DNA of 64,000 nucleotides, taken from Zhengitettix transpicula (lineage: Eukaryota > Arthropoda > Insecta > Orthoptera > Tetrigidae). Every line of letters begins with the position of its first letter. Position 1 is the first letter of the stretch. A model generated the notes under the pieces. The model worked only from the letters and a program-made list of their open reading frames with translations, searched no databases and was not told the origin of the DNA. Below are positions 48,245 to 60,300 of this stretch, piece after piece. The stretch spans positions 40,757,895 to 40,821,894 of the forward strand of contig CM073590.1 of assembly GCA_037074705.1 (NCBI GenBank). Direction: 5' to 3'. The position numbers and the translations under genes were made by a program.

Positions 48245-49375
48245 GATTCTTAATTAAAATACGATACTTCATGTGTTTTCGAACTACGATTATTACAATT
48301 GTAGGCTTGGCATGATTTATAACAAACAATTTATTTTAACAAAAAAACTTCAAAACTTTCACCATCAGTAGCATAACACAAATCGGGTTTTAGGTGAAGT
48401 GGACCGACTAAAAAATGGCGGTAAGTGTTGATATTCAACTTTATTTTGACTGATTTATGTTTTATGAAGTTTCTATCCTCAATGGTTTTTTACAGATAAA
48501 ATTTGTAAAAATAAAACTATTTAAGTATCTTCAATTGATTTTACCTAAATAATTTGAAAGTTTTTATAAAAGTAAACTTGATGGTAAAATGATAACTCCA
48601 GTGTCCAAAATTAATTAAATTTATTATATCTTATAATAAATTATCTTATTATAAATAGTGGATGATTAAAACCATTTGGGATAAAACATAAACATAATTT
48701 AGTTATTTTTATTCCATACAGTATAACGTAATTTCTACATTTCCCATCTGAATATATAAAACTATTACAACAAAATTATTTGCGAATGGTAAAGATAAAA
48801 TACTGAATTTATAGACGAAAGCCTTATTTTTAAATAGAATTAAATTGTTAGGATACAGAAGGAAATTTGAACAGTTCCAAGTTCTGATAAGTTTAGAATA
48901 TGATTTAAGGTAAAATTGTATTTTTCCATCAACAAAAATTACGTGTTGTATATATTTTATATTTATGGAGTTTTACATCATGTCAACGTATGGCTCACAA
49001 ACATTAGTGAAGAGTTGTAATATAAATGGTTAGTGTATTAATGTTAAATTCGTACACTCATGGAAAAATTCGTTCGTTGAAGCATATTTCATAAAATAAA
49101 TGGGAAACGTTGTGGAAATTAAACGCCTCTACCCGGCTGGGATCCCTAGAAAACTTTATACAGGAATTATTTTTGTTTTGCAAATTACTATGGTTTTTAG
49201 ACATTTTTTTTTCACACTTTCTTTCCCTTCAATCAGACAAATAAACTATACCGCAAGTGGTTAAAAGTGCAATTTCAATGTACAAGGATAATGGTATCTA
49301 ACATTTATCTCCGTACAAGACGATTATAGCTTTAAAAGTTGCACATTGGTTGTGATGTAACCTGAGATAAATTTA
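48245..49375. other. AT-rich DNA without recognisable features
   Basis: This lies upstream of LINE copy C. No open frame or promoter that could be tied to the S28 gene was recognised. Confidence 0.35.
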
Positions 49376-49376
49376 T

Positions 49377-50852
49377 TCTTGACGAAGTATAAAGTAATTA
49401 CTCCGGCTCAACACGGCTTCCTCAAACAAAAATCCACGAGCACTGCTATGTACGAATTAATTCAAAGTATACAAAATTCCCCTGAAAGTAGCCGGAATTT
49501 TTGCTGATCTCTCGAATGAATTTGATCTTGTTGATCACAGCATACTCCTCCAAAAATTAGAATATTATGGGATCAGAGACAACGCTTTGGCACTCTTTGA
49601 ATCTTATCTCAATAATCGGAAACAGAAGGTAGCCTTAAAAAACAAATCTGGTGAGGTGCATTTGTCAGAATGGGAAGGCATTTCTTGTGGCGTGCCTCAG
49701 TGCTCAATATTAGGCCCACTGCTTTTTCTTTTGTATATTAATGATCTTCCAGAATATATTGACCCTATAAAATCTGTCTTATAAGCAGTTTACACTAATT
49801 TGTTAATTACGGACATTGATTTAAATAATCTCAACGCGAAGATTGAGACTGCATCTAGAGACCTAAATACTTGGTTCACCGCCAATAAATTAACGCTCAA
49901 TGTACAGGTCGACAGTAAATTAAAATGGAACTTGCACATTGATCGCCTCGTGCGCAAACTTAGTTCTGTTTGTTACTCATTGAGACTATTGATGCAACAA
50001 GTTGATACCAAAACTGCTTCTCTAGTCTATTTTGCCTACTTTCATTCATATATGTGTTACGGTATTGCCAACTGGGGCAATTGTTCTCGTAGCGTGGATG
50101 TTTTCAAACTGCAAAAACGAGCCATTAGAATTATGTCAGGTTCAGATGCTAGAGAAAGCTGCAGACCTCTGTTCAAAAGACTTCATATTCTGACTCTACC
50201 TAGCGCTTACATATTAGAAATACTAAAATTTGTTAAACGCAACATGAACCTTTTTGCAAGTAACGGGGACAATCATGGCTACGACACAAGAAACCGTTCA
50301 GTTCTCAGGTCTGACAAGCACAGCCTCAGTCTCTACGAGTCTAGCGTTCATTATTCCGGTATCGCACTATTTAACAGCCTTCCTGAACATGTAAAGAACA
50401 TCAACAACTACAGCTCTTTCGTCAAGGAGTGTAAAACTTTCCTTGTAAATGAAACTTATTACTCCGTACACGAATTTTTGAATCGGTCTCACATTCGTTG
50501 AAGTGTTTTGCTTACAAAATTCCTGAATATGCTATAAATATGTAAATAGTTTGTCCAGTTTTCCCCTTTTGGTTCTGTTTTCCTGCCTCTGCTTTCTGTT
50601 TTAGTAAATATCTATGACGATATCCCTCCGTACCTAGCGACAGGAGATTAATACCAGGAAGTGATCAGTGTCGTGTGCGTGTTTCCTAAAAATAATGTGT
50701 ATGATTGTAGTGACTAGACAAATGTAAACAGATATTAATTTTTGTGTGTGCTTTTGTGTATTATATGTTTATATCTAATTCATCTACTGTACATTTGTGA
50801 CGAATCCTATTTCCTATTTAGAGGACTAATGGTGAATCTATCTATCTATCTC
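49377..50852 (+). mobile_element. LINE (non-LTR retrotransposon) copy C abutting the S28 gene
   Basis: A 5'-truncated copy starting within RT at LTKYKVITPAQHGFLKQKST (49377 on). A 65-codon frame (49587-49784) holds LFESYLNNRKQKVALKNKSG and the CGVPQCSILGPLLFLLYIND block (the usual Gly is Cys). A stop replaces the YADD start. A 233-codon frame (49800-50501) gives the thumb and C-terminus. Relative to copy B, about 90 bp between two TACAGG repeats is deleted near 49910, but the frame stays open. The 3' end GAGGACTAATGGTGAATCTA with a TCTA tail stops only ~7 bp before the S28 start codon. Confidence 0.9.
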
Positions 50853-50858
50853 TGCCAG

Positions 50859-51062
50859 ATGAGGGTTGCTGTGGCACTAGTTCTTCTGGTAGCGGGAGTT
50901 GCCCTGGGAGTTGACACGAGCAAGAGGAGGCTTCCCTTCAGGAAGTTCAACCTCCTGCCGCCGCCTCCTCCATTGGCCAGAGCTACGAGCAGAGTGGACG
51001 AGTTGAGAATAACACAGCCTGTGGACCATTTCGACTCCAGCAACACCGCAACATGGCAACAG
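50859..51062 (+). CDS. S28 gene exon 1: signal peptide and N-terminal block
   Basis: 68 codons, phase 0 end (CAACAG|GTATAC). MRVAVALVLLVAGVALGV is a clear signal peptide. The ATG is chosen because the signal peptide starts there and the upstream DNA is LINE tail. An in-frame ATG at 50742 would add 39 residues encoded by the LINE 3' end. The bases TCTGCCAG before the ATG, after a pyrimidine-containing TCTA tail, could alternatively be a splice acceptor for a distant 5' UTR exon. Confidence 0.88.
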
Positions 51063-54000
51063 GTATACGGCAATTGTAACCAGACAGTTGTTTTGTTTAA
51101 GTAACTGTTAATACAAAGTTATACAAAAAAAATATAATGACCAATAAGTTAATACAAGTTTCTTACCAAATATAAACCTCTATGACTTGAAATCAAAAAC
51201 AAATAAATAAATTACTACGTTTTTCCCCCGATTTTTTTAATAAATTATGAATAATTTATCAAGTGAACATAATAATAATAGAAAAAGATAAATGAGTTAT
51301 AATTATTTTTTTGATTACATATATTGTAATAAACAAAATATAAAATTAAAACTCCACGATGTGGTGCAAATTAATGTTATAATCAAACTTATGTAAATTT
51401 AATTTATCTAACTTTGGAAAATTAAACCACTGTTAACCCGTTAAATTTTAATTACAGAAACATTTATTACCATTTATGTTTAATTATATTTGATGCAAAA
51501 ACTTTTTACATGGATGCCACAGCTTTATCGAAATGCTTTAAACCTTCGGGGTCGCTAATCGGACCTCTAACAGTAATAGTAACCCGCAATAATATAACCA
51601 AATTTTAAAAAAATATATATATGACGAAGTATTGAATTGAATTTACATGAGTATTACTAACATAAGAAAATCTATAGAATTCTGAAGAAATCTGACGATA
51701 CGGAATTTTATACCTAGTTTACAATAAAATTTTGGTACATACTAGGCATCGGAGCAGCTCTCATATAACACTAAGTATCACTCACTTTAACCTCACGGTT
51801 TACATTTTGCCTTTAATTTCCTCGTACTTATAATCGCTTTGTTTTATAGCATTTATTTTTACTGTCTTCTAATATTACTTCTCTTTAACCTAGTCGTATT
51901 AATTGTCTTCTACCATCGTACTTATTTCAGTTTCATGTTTAATAACCTTGTGCAGACTACCTAAACTTTGATAACAGCTGACAAATCACAAGCGCGGACC
52001 AACCTCGGTCATCGCTTATTAACGACTTCCCGTTCAGTTTATATCGCAGAATGCTAATCCACTCTCAACAAAACTTTCAACATCCTAAAACGCCGCCGAC
52101 AACAATACCGTCTGAAAACTCCGCATTCTTATGAAACGCTGGCAGTTGCCTACAATTCCTGGGCCACAATATTACACTGACAATACGAATTTTAAATAAT
52201 TTATGAAAAAATCTTTCATTATACACATTGGTGTTCATTAAAATATATTTATATATACTTATTTATAAATATATAAGAAAATATCCATGAAGGACTTATA
52301 CGCGTAACAACAATTTAATTTTATACTTTTATGGTTGAATGCCAATAATTAATAGAACTATTTCTAAGGATAATTAGTAGCTCTTCTATCTGGGATCGGA
52401 GCCTAATCGAATTAGCAAATATTAACAAAGTTTTCTGGCAATTTCTTACAATTCGAAGGCAGGAACAGGAACAAAGCTCTCCACCATACACTCTGCAGGT
52501 GCACACGTAGCTTGCATTCCAATATTATTACTTTAAACATCAAATTCACTCTCCATTCCTACTGTGAATTGTTTTAAGACTTTCCAATATTTCTTGCTAT
52601 CAATAATTTTCTTCGATTCCTTCCATCTGATAAGTGTAAACGTCAACTACTTTATCCTCCAGAGACAATTACACCTAAAATTTACTTATTCTCATTATCC
52701 TACCACGAATCCTTGCATTTGACCACCCTCATAAATTCACGTACACCCTGCGACTGGCCCTGTTTCAAATTTCTTACAAAAATCTCAACGATAAATTCCC
52801 ATCCGGACTTGATACCTAGTCATGCACATGTCAAAATTTCTCTAGTGAATATTACTAGACCGAAAAATTATTTTAAGAAACAACCACCACCCAAAATTTA
52901 TCGAACAAAAGCAGTATTTTTTGTATCTCACTTTTTGGATATGGAATTTGTTTACTTGAAAAAATATCTGCTGCAACCGCCTGCAGAAACTACGGAAATA
53001 TGAATAAATTAATCGGAGTTGTTCTATAATAATTTCCTAGTATTTTGCCAAGCTTAGTAAAGATAATACGTTCTCAAGAGTCAACTGATTGATAAATATC
53101 AGTCGGTGAATAGATGCTCCTTAGACGGACCTTTTACCCATGTACTATTAAGATAAACATTTATATTTCCTGGTCAAGTCAGTGTTCTTTTTCTCCGCCA
53201 AATTTTCTTCCGTTTTGTATCTCAATTATTAATAAGTTTTGGGTTTAAAGGCAGGTATTTTTCAAAAGATTCAAATTTAAAGTATACGCATCCAACAAGT
53301 TTTTTACGGCACTTTTATCATTAAAACATTATCTTCAAAATTTACCGGTGTACTTCTTTATAGCTGTATGAATACTTGAATGTTTAAAAATATATCTGTT
53401 GATATAATATGGTTAAATATGACTTTTAACGTAACATATATTCTGTGTGGCGATGTAGCGCTACTTCGTGAATCGCGGCTGCTACGTGTCTGGAGGCCCT
53501 GTGTTGGTGTTCATCGGAGGCGAGGGAGAGGCGAACCCTTCGTGGCTCCAAGGAGGGCACATGGCAGAGATCGCCGAACAGCTTGGCGCCCTCGCCTTCT
53601 CTCTCGAGCATCGTTTCTACGGACAGAGTCGGCCAACTCCGTAAGAAATTTATTCTAACATATCCGAGGAAAAACTTCCGGAAAATCATATATATTGTAG
53701 TAATTAGTAATTAATCCATTGTTATAATTGCAAAGTAAAGGACTCATTATTAGACTATATAAAGCATACACCGCGACAAAGCGGGCGGCGAGTCAATAGA
53801 ACCATTGTTGAGACGTACGCAGTACAAATTCTACGAGACGAAGACACAGTCAGCGAGGAGGAGCGAAACGAAAAGGTTCCAAGTTAAAATTGAACAAAAA
53901 GTTTTTCAGTCTGTAATTCATCGAATAAGGTTACAGGAAAGTTTCTAAATAAGTAAAGCCACAAGCAGTAACCTAATAATTTCCTGCCGCAGTAAAAAAA

Positions 54001-57000
54001 AAACTCAATAAGTAAAAAGAGACCGTCACCGATGTCATCGAGAGGAAGTTGTTAATGATCCATCTAACCATTAATCCGGAAGGAGTTGCAGTTTCCAGTT
54101 TCCAGAAGAGAGACCCAAAAGTTTCGACAAGTGTTTTGTAACCAATTTAAATTCAGTGATATCCCCAAAAACGTGTGCACAGAAAACCCCAAAATTGAGA
54201 CCTGGTCGGCCGTAAGTAAAAGAACTCTAAATTATTTGTAAACCATTTCATTAAGATACGTCAGATCGTTCTTCAATTATTTTCTTTTCTTTAATTATTT
54301 CTTTTCTTCAATTGTTTTGTTAGATAATTTAAATTCAATTCACCCATTTATCAAACCCAGTAAAGACCATGAGATTTTAAATATTATTGTGTAATTTTAA
54401 ATTGTATATAAAACATTAATAAATTTGATTAATTGTTCCCCTTAACATTCTTTTTAATTATTTTAGACGCAATTTTAATCAGTTTATTACAATATATATA
54501 CTGACTTTGTCTGGTATTCAATCTACGGGATAGTAAATTATTAGAGCAGGAAAGGAAGAAGAAAGAATGCAAAGTTTCGAAGAGTCGAAAACGTTTCACT
54601 GAAAAATGAAGGAATGACAGCTACGCCAGGTATAAGAGGCAGCACAACGTTTCTTCTATTTATGAGTAGGTCTCATCATATGTGACCACTTCCTTTCGTG
54701 AGGCTGTGATTGAAAATTATTGGAAACCCCGTTAATTCCAAATTTCTTTAGTCTGAGTTTGTGCAAGAGGGAGAAAAGAAAGATTGTGGAAAATTTAATA
54801 GCAGCATAAGTACCGAGGCGTACATCATGTTTGTGTGCTTCTTTACTGGTTACATATAAATTGTGTATTTCTTCTCGAATTTTCTAGTGATAACCTTTCT
54901 TTAGGAAAAATATTTATAAACAAATGACAGCGATATTAATTGGTCCATTCGTGGTACCATTATTTTAAAGTAATATAATTTAAAGAAACAATAGTTACAA
55001 ATAACTGAAGTTAAAATAGGACATGATAAATAATTCAAACACAAAATCAATGTTTTACCGTTTAATATAAACTTTTATATTTGTAAAAGATTAATAGAAT
55101 AACTGAAGCTTATTTATGTTCTGATGAAGGATAATCGCGGAACGAGTATGTTTCGCAATAGTATTGGTAACTTTTAAACATGAACTGATGGAAGGTTCTC
55201 GTCGTGAAGGTAGTTAATCTTCTCTGCTGGTGCCATCGGTAAATTGCGGAACAGCGACGTTTTCACAACTATCATTGTTATTTGTCATAAAGTATGAACT
55301 GTCAGATGTTATCTGAACCATTCTGCTGTTCTCCGGCAGTAAAAGTGTGGAAACACGACATTTTTGTATTACTCAACAAAGCATAGAGTCAATACCTTGA
55401 TCAATTTTAAATCTCCAGTGACACGACCGCAGCCAGCCTGAAGTACTTGAGCACCCCTCAGGCCCTGGAAGATCTGGCTAACTTCATCAGAACCCAGAAG
55501 GCCAGTGACCCTGCCCTGGCGACTGCCCGTTGGGTCGTGTTCGGAGGTTCGTACGCTGGAAACCTCGCCGCCTGGGCCAGGCTCAAGTACCCGGACATCA
55601 TCGATGGAGCCGTCTCCTCCAGTGGACCCGTCTTGGCCAAGGCTGACTTTTTCGGTAAGAAGAACTTGTAGGGTAAACGATTCATTTAATAGTATTTATT
55701 AAATACTATTCGACCAATAATAACTTTTCCTTTGTTGTAGAATATCTGGAAGTAGTCAATAATTCTCTATATCTGAACAGCCCTGACTGCGTAAGTGACA
55801 TTCAAGCCGCTGTTGCGGAGATTGAAAGACTCTTGCAGACATCAGATGGAATTGATACTCTGAGCAACACCTTCCCGTAAGTGAAATACTGAAAATCTCT
55901 ATTACGCCTGTTTTTAGTCATGTATTATCTCAAATCATGATTTATTTAAGATCACTGATGTGGAATCGTGCTGAAACACGCGTTTACAACAACTTTCGAT
56001 TTAGTGGACTAAACCTTTTTATACTCAAAATGGAATGCTCTATCCATTTCCGTAGAAGAAAATACACAATCCCATTTAAAAATGTAATTTGACCTTGAAA
56101 TAACATTGAGAATGGCATTTTGTGGACGAGTTGATGTCACTATCTTATGTCCCTTTATGCAAATTACAAATTTTGTATGCTAGAATTTTCGATTTTCCTC
56201 TTCGTTTCAAAGCAAAATGGCCAGGATACTATAAATGCCTCACCCTGTATATTGGTAGGCGCAAACTCTGGCTACATATTTTCAATTACCTTATTGCACG
56301 ACTAACGCTATTTTTTACAACAAAATCCTGCTTCGGGTGTTTACAAACGAATCAATATTTCAATTGACTTTAAGTAAAACAAGTCTGTGAAAATATGAAT
56401 TACAAATCAGCAATAAGAAGAAGATATTTGAAGACGGATCCGAGTTTGAACGTAGCATTTGCAAATAAAAATTTCAGAAAACGAGGAAATACTACAAAAT
56501 CCCGATCTGCCAATTAATCCTTTTTTATGTTATGAGGGCTATGAACCGATGCATCCATAATGAATAATATAGCTTTCTAATATTTGAGAAGCAAAATATT
56601 ATATATTTTATTCAACTTGTTCCATCATTTGATAACTTAATCATCGAAAGCGATAAAAAAATTGGCGTTTCAAATTTATTAAAAAACTTTATACGTAAAA
56701 GAATTCAATACAACACTAAAGAAACAAAGGTTACATTATTACATCTCGTATTTTGTTTAATGGTTAAATTAAAAGCAATGTTAATGTATATTAATTAATT
56801 GGCCAAAAGTCTAAATTTAATATTAACTAACATACATAACGTTTCTTCCCTTTGTTTAGGAACCTCTTAATTTGTATATAATTACAGAACACTTATAATA
56901 ATAAGTAGTACATTTTAATAAATCAATTTAACAAAATAATTTAGACATCCTCTATCAATTTCCATAGTCGAAAATTTAAATTTTAATGTTAATAGATAAA

Positions 57001-57335
57001 TGCTGACTTTTAGACAATTTTTACTAATTAATATTATTATTATGTTATTATTTAATGTCTTTCTATGTGTGTGTGTTAGTTACGTGTATATATTTAAATA
57101 CTAGGAATGCGAAGAGGTTATTGTGAGTAGTGATGGAATTCAGAGAAGAAACCATAGATAAATAGATATACACATCCTCAAAAAATGTCTAGTATCCAGA
57201 AGCTTATATAAAGTCTTTTAAACATTGAATTGAAATATTCTTGAATATATATAAATATATATATATAGCATTTTTATATATATAGCATATTTATTTATTT
57301 ATATATATATTTATTTATTTATAAATATATATATA

Positions 57336-57390
<55 letters not shown>

Positions 57391-60300
57391 ATATATATTA
57401 ATAAATATATAAATATATATATATATATATTTATATTGTAGTAATTAGTAATTAATCCATTGTTATAATTGCAAAGTAAAGAACTCATTATTAGAATATA
57501 AAGCGTGCACAGCGACACAGGGCGGCGAGACAAAAGAACCATTGTTGAGACGTACGCATTCGAAATTCTACGAGACGAACAGACACAGTCTACGGCGAGG
57601 AGCGAAAGAGTACAGTTTGAGTCAGCGAGGAGAGGCGAAACGCAAAGGTTGCAAGTTAAAATTGAACAAAAAGTTTTTCAGTCTGTAATTCATCGAATAA
57701 GGTTACAGGAAAGTTTCTCAATAAGTAAAGCCACAAGCAGTAACCTAATAATTTCCTGCCGCAGTAAAAAAAACTCAATAAGTAAAAAGACCGTCACCGA
57801 TGTCATCGAGAGGAAGTTGTTAATGATCTGACTGACCATTAATCCGGAAGGAGTAGCCGTTTCCAGCTGCGAGAACATCAAGTTTCGACAAGTGTTTTGT
57901 AACCAATTTAAATTCAGTGATATCCCCAAAAACGTGTGCACAGAAAACCCCAAAATCTAGACCTGGTCGGCCGTAAGTAAAAGAACTCTAAATTTATTTG
58001 TAAACCATTTCATTAAGATACGTCAGATCGTTCTTCAATTATTTCTTTTCTTCAATTATTTCTTATCTTTAATTGTTTTGTTAGTTAATCGTAAATTCTA
58101 TTCACCCATTTATCAAACCCAGTAAAGACCCTGAGATTTTAAATATTATTGTGTAAAATTTTTTATATTGTTTAAAACTTTAATAACTTTTGTTTATTTG
58201 TTTTCACATAGTTATTTTTATTCAGCCACAGCCAACTTTCTTTTAATTATTTAGACGCCTTTTTTTATCTGTTTATTACAATATATAAATATATATAAAT
58301 ATTTTTGAGAGTAATAAAATGACCATACTAACAATGTTGTGGTATTGTAATTTTATAAAACCCATCATTGAACAAGTGGCAGTCTAAATGCCAAAAATAT
58401 AATATGAAGACGAAAATTCCTGGTTTAAAAAACTAACGTTTATGGGTGATGCTCTTAACTAAGAGCGGTAATTAAATTCCGAATAGGGAAACTGCAATGA
58501 ATAATGCTGGAGGAAAATGAAATAGTTGCAAACATACTTGACGCAATAGAAAGTATTGTTTAACAACGAATAAGAAATGTTTGTATGTATGTGTGTAATT
58601 TCCATAATATTATCAAGTATCTGTCTTGGCTTCAAGTTAAATAAATATAAGTGAAGGTTAGCTAATATCCGTTTGCCTCTAAACTTCGAATAGATTAATG
58701 CCTATCCACGGAGTAGCAGTTCATTGTAAGCCTATATTATTGTTATTTTCAGTCCTCGTGAATGACGTGTAAACGTACGTAATACGCATATCTATTCATT
58801 CAACTAAATGTAATGTAAGTTATAGTTGTCCTTGCTGATAGGATTTGTCAAGTTTCATCTCAGATTTGTATACAATGCCTGCATTTCAGGTTGTGTGCAC
58901 CTCTCGATGCATCCAATGCCAATGACATAGCCGGCATTTTCTCATCAATATCCAGTTTATATTCAGGCATGGTTCAGAACAAAAACCGGTACAAAGACAC
59001 CATCGGATCGATCTGCTTCCAAACTACTGACACCTCTAATGGAGCTACTCCTTTTGATCGCATCGCATACCTGGCTTTGTACGGCGGCTCCTGTTTGGAT
59101 AACACTTTCCAAAGTTCCGTCAACTTCTTAGGACAGACCTCATGGAAATCGGACGCCTCCATTGTCGGATGTAAGACAATTTCATCTTATGAATTATAAC
59201 TATCTGACTTTATATTTAAATTAAATTAAAAAAATAATAATAAAACATTATTAATATTATAATTTTAAACACGAATTGGTCCCTGATTGGGATCGCTTCA
59301 ATGTTACAATTATAAAAAAATTAAGTTGACAAAAATTCCTAACGTGCTGATTGCCCACACGTTGCGGACGAAATTTTTTATATAATTGTTACACCCACAC
59401 ACCTGAAGAGGTCCTAATCACGGCCGAAAGGTCGTGTATTAAATTTATATACTAAATTTTTGTTCTCACTAAAAGTCTGATTTTTAATTTATTTAACTAT
59501 CATTTTATAATTGGAATAACGATAACATTGTTGTTTTGTATTCCCTTTCTGCACAACGAATATAAAATTATTTGTGAGTAATGCTAATTTTTAATGTCCG
59601 TTTTACAAAAGTCTTATCATTATTAAGAGCTATTATACAATCGGCATCAATATTTAACGAATTATTTAAATTTTACATAGCATCTTGATTGTTAATTTAT
59701 TATTTATTATGCCCTGACAATTAACATTTAATAAATAAATAGAAACACAGCAAATTTGACATAAAAAATGAGTACGACCTTTTGTTCGGAGTGTTGGGAC
59801 TTCTTCGGGTAACATAGATTTTTGAATGTATGCATAAATATCTGAAAAATGTTTGATGCAAATATTTCTCAGGCATAAATTAAATTTGTTGGCCGGCAGA
59901 AATCCTTAACTAAATCACATTATATGTCTGTAAGACCAGTTATTATTCCGGCCATATTATAATATTTATAATCACGATTGTGGAACTCATCAGGTAATTT
60001 GATATACAGAGACCCATATTAAGTTCGTCTAAATAGAAGTAAAACAGCGAAAGAAATCTGGTAAGAAAGATTAGGGCACCAGTAACTCCATAACAGAATA
60101 CAATTAATTTGCAGGTAATCATATATTTCGCATTATCAATTCGTTTTTAAAGACTATTCCAAAGTTAACATTAATATTTTGGTTGCTTAGTTTTTGTTAC
60201 TATATTTAAAAATTGAATAACTAAGTACAAGTAATACTTTATTAATTTATTTTACCAGGGCGCCAATGGATCTACCAAACCTGCAGCGAATACGGTTACT

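Noticed and set aside
57505..57831. 108-codon open frame in S28 intron 4
   Set aside because: Entirely within the solo LTR; the same frame is broken in the other LTR copy.
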